Of a stretch of 15,217 bases of DNA, positions 1-6,679 are shown piece by piece; positions within the stretch are counted from its first letter, which is position 1; each line of letters starts with the position of its first letter. The notes below the pieces were generated by a model. It was given only the letters and a program-made list of their open reading frames with translations. It did no database searches and was not told the origin of the DNA. Origin of the DNA: Brevundimonas sp. UBA7534. GTDB lineage: Bacteria > Pseudomonadota > Alphaproteobacteria > Caulobacterales > Caulobacteraceae. Location of the stretch: the NCBI RefSeq assembly GCF_002479325.1, contig NZ_DLMO01000150.1:1-15217 (forward strand), read 5' to 3'. The position numbers and the translations under genes were made by a program.

Positions 1-8
1 TCAGGGGG

Positions 9-1157
9 TCACGTCAAGGATCCTACGGTTACCTCATAGGTGTCGCCTTCGATTACGACGACATTGCTCGGCTCACCGTCTTTGATGATGACGTGGTCCA
101 GCACGAAACCGGGATCATGGTGGGTGTGCTGGCTGCTGAGGGGCATTTCAGCGAGGTTTGATGCGCTGGGCTGGTCGGGCAGAATTCGCAGAGGTTCGGA
201 GCCTCTGGTCCCTCGCCGCCGTGAGACGGGGCGTCGCTTCTCGTCGTCCTGACGTTCCTCCCCGCCTGTCAGCGAGACGACGATCCGCTTCACATCGAAA
301 GGCGCCTCGATCGCGTGTATGCGGGTGATGAGCTTTCGCCATTCGCCCGGTGTGACCCGCGTCCAGCGCCATTCGACATGCCACTTCGTAGGCTGATCAT
401 AGGGGTAGATGGTTTCAGGATAGATGCGACCTTTGCCGGCCACCGCAGTCTGAACCGACGCAAAGACGCGTCGGAACGCCGTATGCATTTGCGGGTTGGT
501 GACGATGCGAGCGGCGATCTCGGCCTCGTGCCGAGATAGCGGCCGGTAGGCGGCGATATGGACGGTTGAGGGGTCGTCTGAGGCGCGGCCACTATTGGAT
601 GCGTCGAACACCTGCCGGCGGAAGGTTGGCGCGATCTTGTGGCCGCCTTCGACCGTCAGCTTGAGGAACGACGCCGTGCCCCCGAAGACGTATCGGATCA
701 GCTCCATCGCCGGGACATAGTAGCGGTCAACGGGGCCGGACTTTATCTGCCAGACCGGCGCATCGGCAAAGCCGGTGACTGGATAGGGAGGTCGGTCGGT
801 CTTTTCCCATGTCGGGTCGGCATCGCCGAGTTTGTGGGTTGGCAGGCCAGAGATCCTATCGACCTCAATGGTGGCGATCTGCGGTCCCCTTTTATCCGCC
901 ACGGGTTCGCCGTTGCGCCAGCGACTTCCAATTGGAAGGCCAGCCACATCGCTCAGAGCCCGGCGCAGCAGGCGCATCTGTGGCAAAGGCTGTGAGCCTT
1001 CTCTGAAGCGCCAGCGCCAATCCGCCAGCAGCACCTCACCCATCCAAGCGACAGGGGTGGAATCCACGGCGCCGTACATCACCACTTCCCAGACGGCGTC
1101 GTCCTCGGGGAAGTCATCGAACGCATAGGCGGGGCGCCTGCAGGGAGGCTGTGACAA
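9..1157 (-). CDS. Hypothetical protein, 382 aa, TTG start
   Basis: I do not recognise this protein with confidence. It is soluble, with no signal peptide or membrane segment. The N-terminal half is rich in Trp and Arg; a hydrophobic stretch YYVPAMELIRYVF lies at about residues 147-158; a second Trp-rich segment (HVEWRWTRV) is near 260-268; a very basic linker (KRRPVSRRRGTRG) is near 307-319. The general look, a central 'VPAMELIRY' helix followed by a 'FDVKRIVVSL' strand and a basic region, reminds me of TnsE-like proteins of Tn7-type elements, but I hold that weakly. The first start in frame is TTG at 1157, with no clear Shine-Dalgarno sequence; the next Met is residue 27. The frame stays open upstream to about 1217 without a better start, so the 5' end could be truncated. 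It ends only 8 bases from the window edge. The neighbour is merR, same strand, about 390 bp upstream. Confidence 0.65.
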   Translation of the reverse strand: MSQPPCRRPAYAFDDFPEDDAVWEVVMYGAVDSTPVAWMGEVLLADWRWRFREGSQPLPQMRLLRRALSDVAGLPIGSRWRNGEPVADKRGPQIATIEVDRISGLPTHKLGDADPTWEKTDRPPYPVTGFADAPVWQIKSGPVDRYYVPAMELIRYVFGGTASFLKLTVEGGHKIAPTFRRQVFDASNSGRASDDPSTVHIAAYRPLSRHEAEIAARIVTNPQMHTAFRRVFASVQTAVAGKGRIYPETIYPYDQPTKWHVEWRWTRVTPGEWRKLITRIHAIEAPFDVKRIVVSLTGGEERQDDEKRRPVSRRRGTRGSEPLRILPDQPSASNLAEMPLSSQHTHHDPGFVLDHVIIKDGEPSNVVVIEGDTYEVTVGSLT

Positions 1158-1543
1158 CGCTAAACTCGCACTAAGGCCTATTTTCGGAACGGCCGAACAT
1201 CCAGGGACATCACAACCGGAAGCTTAACGGCTGTGCGATTTCCAGTGGCTGAAATGGGATTGGCCTCTGAAGTAGGGGGGGAGATGCCCCCGCCTTTTGG
1301 AAGACAATAGCGGACGAGGCGCCGCTGTCTGTGTGGAGCCAAACAATTGGGCGCCTCTGGTCAGTTCGTGTGGACGGCTTGCGCCAAGCTGGACACGGCA
1401 TCGGTAAGAGTTGTGGGGCGACAGAGCTATTCAACCAAGCGCCGTCGCCCCACAACGGAACTGACCCGCAGCAATCGGTCTATCTAGAACTAACTGTCGG
1501 CTGATGACTCATTTCAGACCTTACCAGGGTCCGCTCTGCGCCC
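1158..1543. other. Intergenic gap without a convincing gene
   Basis: This 386-bp stretch between merR and the 382-aa gene holds no ORF with a recognisable product. The short open frames here have odd composition and no start signal. The only structure I see is the perfect inverted repeat at 1410-1456, listed separately. It probably marks the left edge of the mer cargo, but I found no recognisable transposon terminal repeat. Confidence 0.5.
1410..1456. repeat. Perfect 13-bp inverted repeat, 21-nt spacer
   Basis: GTTGTGGGGCGAC (1410-1422) is mirrored exactly by GTCGCCCCACAAC (1444-1456) around a 21-nt spacer. The stem is GC-rich and lies about 90 bp beyond the merR stop on the merR-coding strand, so it could act as a transcription terminator for merR. 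There is no real run of U after it, and the loop is long for an intrinsic terminator. A recombination or transposon-end relic is the alternative. The repeat itself is certain; its role is not. Confidence 0.6.
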
Positions 1544-1951
1544 TCAGTCTGACGTAAGCGCCTCCAGAACCGGGCATTCCGGTACTTCCCCGCCCGAGCA
1601 TTTCGCGGCGGCGTTGGCGAGGATCCGTTCCATCCGCCGCAGATCGGCAATCTTGGCGCGCACATCCTCCAGCTGCACTTCGGTCTTGTGTTTGACCTCG
1701 GCACAGGTCTGGGTCCCGGTGTCTGTCAGCGCCAGCAGCGAGCGGGTCTCCTCCATCGAGAAGCCGATATCCCGCGCACGCAGGATGAACCGTAACCGCT
1801 GCGTCAGGTCTGGCGAATAGACCCGGTAACCGTTGGCCGAACGAGGCGGCGGGGGCAGCAGTCCGACCTTCTCGTAATAGCGGATGGTTTCGAGGTTGCA
1901 CCCGGTCAGCTTCGCCAATTGGGCCCGCAACAAGCCCGTCTGAAGCACCAT
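1544..1951 (-). CDS. merR: Mercuric resistance transcriptional regulator MerR
   Basis: A 135-aa MerR-family metalloregulator, the usual MerR size (about 140 aa). The N-terminal winged helix-turn-helix is clear: LAKLTGCNLETIRYYEKVGLL, then the wing with RSANGYRVYS at about 37-46. A long dimerisation helix follows. The three Hg(II)-binding cysteines match classical MerR: C83 (TCAEV), C118 (KCSGG) and C126 (ECPVL). The family represses without Hg(II) and, with Hg(II) bound, untwists a 19-bp-spaced promoter to activate merTP and the rest; exactly such a promoter lies in the divergent gap. I start it at the ATG at 1951 (MVLQTGLLRA): the longer frame starting at 2065 would cross the promoter and overlap merT. 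Hg(II) rather than another metal is supported by the three-cysteine pattern and by the neighbours. Confidence 0.95.
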   Translation of the reverse strand: MVLQTGLLRAQLAKLTGCNLETIRYYEKVGLLPPPPRSANGYRVYSPDLTQRLRFILRARDIGFSMEETRSLLALTDTGTQTCAEVKHKTEVQLEDVRAKIADLRRMERILANAAAKCSGGEVPECPVLEALTSD

Positions 1952-1962
1952 GAAAAAAGCCC

Positions 1963-1993
1963 TTGTGTCTGTAGCAACTACAGGGATTACGCT
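1963..1993 (+). promoter_or_regulatory. Divergent MerR-type promoter and operator (PmerT)
   Basis: In the 77-bp gap between merR and merT, a -35 box TTGTGT (1963-1968) and a weak -10 box TACGCT (1988-1993) are separated by 19 bp, the overlong spacer characteristic of MerR-activated promoters. Inside the spacer sits the dyad CTGTAG-CAA-CTACAG (1969-1983), the expected MerR operator. The layout is seen directly; assignment to MerR follows from the family and the position. Confidence 0.75.
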
Positions 1994-2028
1994 GAAATCA
2001 GTCAGAAAGAAATCGAGAGAACTTATCG

Positions 2029-2424
2029 ATGTTTTCAGCACCGGAGCCGGAGCCACCGGCATCAACGCCGGACGAGGGCGCGAAGCAGGGCCGATGGATC
2101 GCGGGCGGCGCGCTGATCGGCGCGGTGCTGGCGTCGGCCTGCTGCATCGTTCCGCTGGTGCTGGTCATGCTTGGCATTTCAGGGGCGTGGATCGCCAACC
2201 TGACGGCGCTTGAGCCGTACAAACCCTATGTCGCCGCCGTCACCCTGGCCCTGCTCGGCTACGGGTTCTGGCACGTCTATTTCAAGCCGAAGCCGCCCTG
2301 CGAGGACGGGACCTACTGCGCTCGCCCGCAATCGGCGCGGACCACGAAACTGGCCCTTTGGTTCGGGTTGGCCGTCGTCATCATCGCGCTCACCCTCAAC
2401 TGGTGGGCTCCCTATTTTTACTGA
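2029..2424 (+). CDS. merT: Mercuric ion transport protein MerT
   Basis: A 131-aa inner-membrane protein that takes Hg(II) from periplasmic MerP and passes it to cytoplasmic MerA. It has three predicted hydrophobic segments: about 23-50 carrying the vicinal pair ASACCIVP (C38-C39), about 66-86, and about 107-125. The second cysteine pair lies in the loop between TM2 and TM3, PCEDGTYCA (C91, C97), as in canonical MerT. The Pro/Glu-rich N-terminus (residues 3-16) is longer than in the transposon-borne classical proteins. A Shine-Dalgarno-like GAGAGA ends 8 bases before the ATG. It is the first gene of the divergent mer operon, and merP begins 12 bp after its stop. Confidence 0.95.
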   Translation: MFSAPEPEPPASTPDEGAKQGRWIAGGALIGAVLASACCIVPLVLVMLGISGAWIANLTALEPYKPYVAAVTLALLGYGFWHVYFKPKPPCEDGTYCARPQSARTTKLALWFGLAVVIIALTLNWWAPYFY

Positions 2425-2436
2425 GAGGAAAGACCC

Positions 2437-2766
2437 ATGAAAAAGACATTTCTGATCGGCCTGGCCGTTGTGGCCGTGGCTGGCGTCGGTGCCGCCGTCG
2501 CGTTTGATGGACCGGCACAGAACCGTCCGGCGGCGACCGCCGCTGCCCAGCAGCAGACGACTTTCGCCATTGAGCACATGACCTGCGCCACCTGCCCGAT
2601 CACGGTGCGCAGGGCGATGGAGAGCGTGCCGGGCGTCAACTCGGTCGAAGTGGACTTCGCCGCAAAGACGGCCCGCGCCACCTACGACCCGGCGCGCGCC
2701 ACGGCCGCGCAGATCGCGGCCGCCTCGACCAATGCCGGCTATCCCGCCCGCGTCGTACAAAACTAG
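2437..2766 (+). CDS. merP: Periplasmic mercuric ion-binding protein MerP
   Basis: A 109-aa protein with an N-terminal signal peptide or anchor (MKKTFLIGLAVVAVAGVGAA, about 1-22), an Ala/Gln-rich linker (about 27-41) and one heavy-metal-associated (HMA) domain. The Hg(II)-binding motif is HMTCATC with cysteines C50 and C53, in place of the common GMTCxxC. The ferredoxin-like fold is supported by VRRAMESVPGVNSVEVDF and YDPARATAAQIAAASTNAGY. MerP sequesters Hg(II) in the periplasm and delivers it to MerT/MerF. A good ribosome site (AGAGGAA) precedes the ATG, overlapping the end of merT. The linker between signal and HMA domain is longer than in Tn501/Tn21 MerP (about 91 aa total). Confidence 0.95.
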   Translation: MKKTFLIGLAVVAVAGVGAAVAFDGPAQNRPAATAAAQQQTTFAIEHMTCATCPITVRRAMESVPGVNSVEVDFAAKTARATYDPARATAAQIAAASTNAGYPARVVQN

Positions 2767-2919
2767 GCCCCGCAGGCAACAAGACGGCCTTCATCGGCGC
2801 CAGAGCTCCCGCCCCCCCGCATGGGGGTGGGACCAGGCCACCAACGCAATGCATCGCGTGCATCCCGGCCTCGGGCTGCAGCCGGGGAAGGCTGCGCGTC
2901 TTCAGGATCAAACGGCGTT

Positions 2920-3162
2920 ATGGCTGACAAGGCTGACAAGACGGACGGGACCGACAGCCTGCTGCTGCGGATGGGGGTGATCGGCACCGTCATTGTGGCG
3001 CTGTGCTGCTTTGCTCCGGTGCTGGTGGTGCTGCTGGGCGTCGTCGGGCTTTCTGCGCTGACGGGCTGGCTCGATGTTGTGCTGCTGCCCGCGCTGGCCG
3101 TGTTCGCCGCGTTGACGGTCTATGCCGTCTGGCGGCGTCGGCGGCGGATGAAGACCACCTGA
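2920..3162 (+). CDS. merF: Mercury transporter MerF
   Basis: An 80-aa membrane protein with two hydrophobic helices. The first contains the vicinal cysteines VALCCFAPVLVVLLGVVGL (C29-C30); the second is LDVVLLPALAVFAALTVYAV. The pattern 'GVVGLSALTGWLD..LLPALA' is diagnostic for MerF, which moves Hg(II) into the cytoplasm. I chose the ATG at 2920 by family alignment (MADKADKTDG); only a weak AGGA about 12 bases upstream supports it, and the frame is open back to 2821 with non-family-like residues. The C-terminus ends in a basic stretch (WRRRRRMKTT) and lacks the second vicinal Cys pair found in the best-known MerF. A 153-bp gap separates it from merP; the gor-like gene follows after 65 bp. Confidence 0.9.
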   Translation: MADKADKTDGTDSLLLRMGVIGTVIVALCCFAPVLVVLLGVVGLSALTGWLDVVLLPALAVFAALTVYAVWRRRRRMKTT

Positions 3163-3227
3163 TCGACGGCCCACCGGACAGCGCCGATCGTCAGAGGCTG
3201 CAGGCCCCCGAAATGGAGAAGACTGAC

Positions 3228-4583
3228 ATGACCGACACATATGACTACGACCTGATCGTGATCGGGGCCGGGACCGGCGGCAACGGCGTCGCCCGGATGA
3301 CGGCGGCGGCGGGGTGGAAAGTCGCCAGCATCGACAGCCTGCCCTACGGCGGCACCTGTGCGCTGCGGGGCTGTGATCCCAAGAAAATGCTGATTGCCGT
3401 CACCGAAGGCGTGGACTGGGCCCACACCATGGCCGGCAAGGGCCTGGAGGCGCGGCCCTCGGTCAACTGGCCCGAGATGATGGCGTTCAAGCGCACCTTC
3501 ACCGACGCCATGCCGTCGCGCATCGAAGCGGGCTTCCGCAAGGCCGGAATCACCCCGCTGCATGGCGAAGCACGCTTCATCGGGCGCGATACGATCACGC
3601 TAAACGGCGAGACCCTGCGCGCGAAGCATTTCCACATCGCCACCGGCGCACGGCCGATGACGCTGAACATTCCCGGCGAGGACCTGCTGACGACCAGCAC
3701 GGAATTTCTGGAGTTGTCCGAGCGCCCCGACAGGATCGTCTTTGTCGGCGGGGGGTTCATCGCCATGGAGTTCGCCCATATCGCCCAACGCGCCGGAGCC
3801 AGCGCCGTCACGGTTCTGGAAATGGCCGGGCGGCCGCTCGGGCCCTTCGACGCCGATCTGGTGGCGATGCTGGTGGAGGCCTCGACCGAACTGGGCATCG
3901 ACGTGCAGACCGAGGCGAAAGTCCTCAAGGTCGAGAAGCAGGGCGACGAATTCGCCGTGTCCTATGAAACGCCGTCCGGCATCCAGGTGCTGACCTGCGA
4001 TCTGGTGGTCCATGCGACCGGTCGCGTGCCCAATATCGACCATCTGAACCTGCCGGCTGCAGGGGTGGACGCCGGGAAGCGCGGAATCAAGGTCGACGCC
4101 GCCATGCGTACCACCAATCCCGCCATTTTCGCCGCCGGGGATTGTGCCGACAGCGGGCTGAACCTGACCCCGGTCTCGGCCTATGAAGGGCGGATCGCGG
4201 GCAAGAACCTTCTGGCCGGGAAGGACGCACGGCTCGTGTCCTATCCGCCGATACCCAGCGTGGTCTTCACCCTGCCGCCGGTCGCGACCGTGGGGCTGTC
4301 CGAGACGGCGGCGACGGAAAAGGGTCTGGAGTTCGATACGCATTTCGAGAAGACCTCCGGCTGGTATTCGTCGATGCGGGTCGGGGCGACCACGAGCGGA
4401 TTCAAGGTGCTGGTGGAACAGAAAACCGGCTTGATCCTCGGCGCGCATCTGATCGGGCCGGGGGCCGAGGAACAGATCAATCTGTTCGCCATGGCCATGG
4501 GCGCGGGGCTCACCGCCAACCAGATCAAGGCCATGATTTTTGCCTACCCCAGCTTCGCCTCGGACATCGGATCGATGGTCTGA
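3228..4583 (+). CDS. Glutathione-reductase-like flavoprotein in the mer operon
   Basis: A 451-aa pyridine nucleotide-disulfide oxidoreductase. The FAD-binding Rossmann motif VIGAGTGGNG is at about 11-20; the redox-active disulfide is GGTCALRGCDPKK (C44, C49); the NAD(P)H-binding glycine motif FVGGGFIAMEF is near 170; the second FAD motif AAGDCADSGLNLTPVSAYEGR is near 303. The family transfers electrons from NAD(P)H through FAD to a disulfide or metal-thiol substrate. The C-terminus (AYPSFASDIGSMV) lacks the His-Glu dyad of true glutathione reductases and dihydrolipoamide dehydrogenases, so the substrate is uncertain; restoring reduced low-molecular-weight thiols or handling Hg-thiolates would fit the operon. 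I start at the ATG at 3228, with GGAGA 8 bases upstream; the in-frame ATG at 3213 lacks such a site. merA begins 67 bp downstream. Confidence 0.88.
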   Translation: MTDTYDYDLIVIGAGTGGNGVARMTAAAGWKVASIDSLPYGGTCALRGCDPKKMLIAVTEGVDWAHTMAGKGLEARPSVNWPEMMAFKRTFTDAMPSRIEAGFRKAGITPLHGEARFIGRDTITLNGETLRAKHFHIATGARPMTLNIPGEDLLTTSTEFLELSERPDRIVFVGGGFIAMEFAHIAQRAGASAVTVLEMAGRPLGPFDADLVAMLVEASTELGIDVQTEAKVLKVEKQGDEFAVSYETPSGIQVLTCDLVVHATGRVPNIDHLNLPAAGVDAGKRGIKVDAAMRTTNPAIFAAGDCADSGLNLTPVSAYEGRIAGKNLLAGKDARLVSYPPIPSVVFTLPPVATVGLSETAATEKGLEFDTHFEKTSGWYSSMRVGATTSGFKVLVEQKTGLILGAHLIGPGAEEQINLFAMAMGAGLTANQIKAMIFAYPSFASDIGSMV

Positions 4584-4650
4584 GGCCACTCACGCGCGCG
4601 TCGGCTGAACCCATGACACTACTGGCCCACCCAACAGAACGGACTGCACG

Positions 4651-6135
4651 ATGAACAAGCCCGCAAAGGACCTCGACTGCTGTTCGGGTACCGCGAAAAA
4701 ATCCGGCCATGCGAGTTTCGACGTCGCCGTCATCGGCGCGGGGTCGGCGGGATTCTCCGCCGCGATCACCGCAGCCGATCTGGGTGCCCGGGTGGCGCTG
4801 GTCGGCCATGGGACGATCGGCGGCACCTGCGTCAATGTCGGCTGCGTCCCGTCCAAGACATTGATCCGGGCCGCTGAAGCGGTTCATGCCGGCCAGGCTT
4901 CCCGTCGGTTTCCCGGCCTGGGGGGCAGCCTCAAGCTGGAAGACTGGGCTGCGCTCGCGGCCTCGAAGGATGAGCTGGTCGCGGGTCTGCGGCAGAAGAA
5001 ATATGTCGACCTGCTGCCGGCCTATCCGGGCGTGACCTATGTCGAAGGCCGGGCGCGCTTTGTCGACGGCAGGTTGCTCGTCGATGATGCACCGATGCCG
5101 GTCGGCAAGATTATTCTGGCGATGGGCGCGCGCGCCGCCGTTCCCGAAATTCCGGGGCTGGATAGCGTCCCGTGGCTCACTAGCACTTCGGCGCTGGCGC
5201 TTGAACGTTTGCCCCGGTCGCTGCTGGTGATCGGCGGTGGGGTAGTCGGTGTTGAACTGGGACAGATGTTCGCCCGGCTTGGCGTGGCCGTCACGATCTG
5301 TTGCCGCAGCCGGCTGTTGCCCGACATGGACCCGGAGTTCAGCGTCGCCCTTAAGACCTATCTGGAGGCGGAGGGTATCAGGGTGTGCACCGGGGTCGGC
5401 TACCAGCGGATTGTGCACGCGAAGCACGGGATCGAACTCACCTGCGACCGTCCGCCCGGCAAGGGCGCGGCGCGCGACCGGGATGCGGCGGTCGAGGTCA
5501 TCGCCGCAGAGCAGGTGCTGATCGCGACGGGCCGCCAGCCGAACAGTGACGGCATGGGACTGGAGTCACGGGGCGTCGCATTGTCCCGCCATGGCGGGAT
5601 CGTCGTCGATGCCCATCTCGAGACCACGGCCCCAGGCGTCTACGCAGCCGGGGACGTCACCGGGCGTGACCAGTTCGTCTATATGGCGGCCTATGCCGCG
5701 AAGCTGGCCGCGCGCAACGCCGTCGGCGGCAATGACCATCGCTACGACAACAGCACCATGCCGGCGGTGGTATTCACCGACCCGCAGGTCGCGAGTGTCG
5801 GCCTTACTGAAACGGCGGCGAGGGCGCGCGGACTGGATATCAAGGTGTCCTTGCTCGCACTCAATCAGGTGCCCCGGGCACTGGCAGCGCGCGACACACG
5901 CGGGCTCATCAAACTGATCGCCGACAAGACGACGGACCGCCTTCTCGGCGGGCAGATCATGGCCCCCGAAGGCGCGGACGCAATTCAGACGATGGTGCTG
6001 GCGATCAAACACGGCATGACGGCCGCCGAGCTGGGGGCGACGATCTTCCCCTATCTGACCACGGTCGAAGGTCTGAAACTCGCCGCACAGACCTTCGACA
6101 TGGATGTAGCAAAGCTCTCCTGCTGTGCGGGGTGA
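4651..6135 (+). CDS. merA: Mercury(II) reductase MerA (short form)
   Basis: A 494-aa FAD-dependent enzyme that reduces Hg(II) to volatile Hg(0) with NADPH in the cytoplasm. Visible motifs are the FAD site VIGAGSAGFSAA (about 28-39), the redox pair GGTCVNVGCVPSK (C60, C65), the NADPH site VIGGGVVGVELG, and the second FAD site YAAGDVTGRDQFVYMAAYAAKLAA. The C-terminal active-site segment has FPYLTTVEGLKL and ends in the vicinal cysteines SCCAG (C491-C492) that hand Hg(II) to the partner subunit. All of these are diagnostic of MerA. It lacks the N-terminal HMA (NmerA) domain of Tn501/Tn21 MerA (about 560 aa) and keeps only a short N-terminal tail with a CC pair (C10-C11). The Shine-Dalgarno signal before 4651 is weak. 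It is the last gene of the operon. Confidence 0.96.
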   Translation: MNKPAKDLDCCSGTAKKSGHASFDVAVIGAGSAGFSAAITAADLGARVALVGHGTIGGTCVNVGCVPSKTLIRAAEAVHAGQASRRFPGLGGSLKLEDWAALAASKDELVAGLRQKKYVDLLPAYPGVTYVEGRARFVDGRLLVDDAPMPVGKIILAMGARAAVPEIPGLDSVPWLTSTSALALERLPRSLLVIGGGVVGVELGQMFARLGVAVTICCRSRLLPDMDPEFSVALKTYLEAEGIRVCTGVGYQRIVHAKHGIELTCDRPPGKGAARDRDAAVEVIAAEQVLIATGRQPNSDGMGLESRGVALSRHGGIVVDAHLETTAPGVYAAGDVTGRDQFVYMAAYAAKLAARNAVGGNDHRYDNSTMPAVVFTDPQVASVGLTETAARARGLDIKVSLLALNQVPRALAARDTRGLIKLIADKTTDRLLGGQIMAPEGADAIQTMVLAIKHGMTAAELGATIFPYLTTVEGLKLAAQTFDMDVAKLSCCAG

Positions 6136-6165
6136 AGCGAGCAATTTGGGCCGCTGCCTCACCCC
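6129..6165 (+). terminator. Possible hairpin terminator after merA
   Basis: GGGGTGA-AGCG (6129-6139, covering the merA stop) can pair with CGCT (6152-6155) and TCACCCC (6159-6165), with a 3-nt bulge and a 12-nt loop. It sits where the mer operon should end. There is no U-run, so intrinsic termination is uncertain. Confidence 0.3.
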
Positions 6166-6399
6166 CGAGCATCAGGTGACGGTCGGGTAGTGCATCGCGG
6201 CGGAGAATGTTGTTGTCCGCAATAGAGCGGATTCCCGTGTTTGGCACTCGGAGAGGTCACAGGCATTCGATAGCCCGGAGCCTCGATTGGAATGTCGTCT
6301 TGTTGGCGGGCAGTTGGTGTCCGCTCTTGGCGCATCAGCGACGGCGCGCGAGTCGGGAACCTTGATCCGTCGGTCGCGCCGCTCGGCGCGGCGAGCCGC
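6136..6399. other. Gap between the mer operon and the defence-like cluster
   Basis: I see no gene in this 264-bp stretch on either strand. The open frames look like noise. A short GC-rich hairpin, CGCGCC-GCTC-GGCGCG (6375-6390), lies just past the last minus-strand gene and could help end that operon, but it has no U-run. This is probably the seam between two independently acquired modules that converge here. Confidence 0.4.
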
Positions 6400-6483
6400 C
6401 TATGCCGCCTTATCTTGAGCGTCATTCACTGGCCGCGAGAACGTCGGCGCATGGCGATAGAGAACGGCCAGCCCGCCCGTCAT
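6400..6483 (-). pseudogene. Possible frameshifted C-terminal part of the small membrane protein
   Basis: A 27-aa frame starting MTGGLAVLYRHAP begins at the ATG at 6483, overlapping the stop region of the preceding 55-aa gene. Read together, the two frames would give a single protein of about 82 aa whose second hydrophobic stretch (GGAMGLVVL...TGGLAVLY) is continuous. This suggests a one-base frameshift, natural or a sequencing error, rather than two separate genes. No homologue is recognised. Confidence 0.3.
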
Positions 6484-6647
6484 GATAAGACCACCAGCCC
6501 CATGGCCCCGCCCCAACGCACGACATCGTCGGGACCCGTCGAGACGAGCGCCGCTGTTAGTGACAGCACCGAAAGCACCAGGAACGTGATGATCGCCGGC
6601 CAGTTCGTCCGCCTGCGGAGTCCGCCACTGACCGGCGCGCCTGTCAT
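6480..6647 (-). CDS. Small membrane protein, 55 aa
   Basis: A short gene not assigned to any family I know. It has an Arg-rich N-terminus (GGLRRRTNW, about 8-16), then one clear transmembrane helix (PAIITFLVLSVLSLTAALV, about 17-35), then an acidic turn (TGPDD) and the start of a second hydrophobic segment (GGAMGLVVL) where the frame stops. It begins 33 bp after the stop of the SagB-like gene on the same strand, so it is probably the last gene of that operon. The ribosome site is weak (GGGCA shortly upstream). A small membrane protein at the end of a defence-type operon could be an effector or toxin, but I have no direct evidence for that. It may be truncated by a frameshift (see the 6400-6483 entry). 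Confidence 0.5.
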   Translation of the reverse strand: MTGAPVSGGLRRRTNWPAIITFLVLSVLSLTAALVSTGPDDVVRWGGAMGLVVLS

Positions 6648-6679
6648 CGGGTGCCCAGAATTGTGGCCCCCTCTAGCTG

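Noticed and set aside
1158..1210. Tn3-family terminal inverted repeat near the 5' end of the 382-aa gene
   Set aside because: A 'CTAAG'-like string and an A-rich patch are present, but the GGGG end and the overall 38-bp pattern are not.
3600..4589. Long minus-strand frames opposite the reductase-like gene and merA (also 4525-5427 and 5566-6162)
   Set aside because: They are antisense to genes with diagnostic flavoenzyme motifs, and no motif is seen in the frames themselves.
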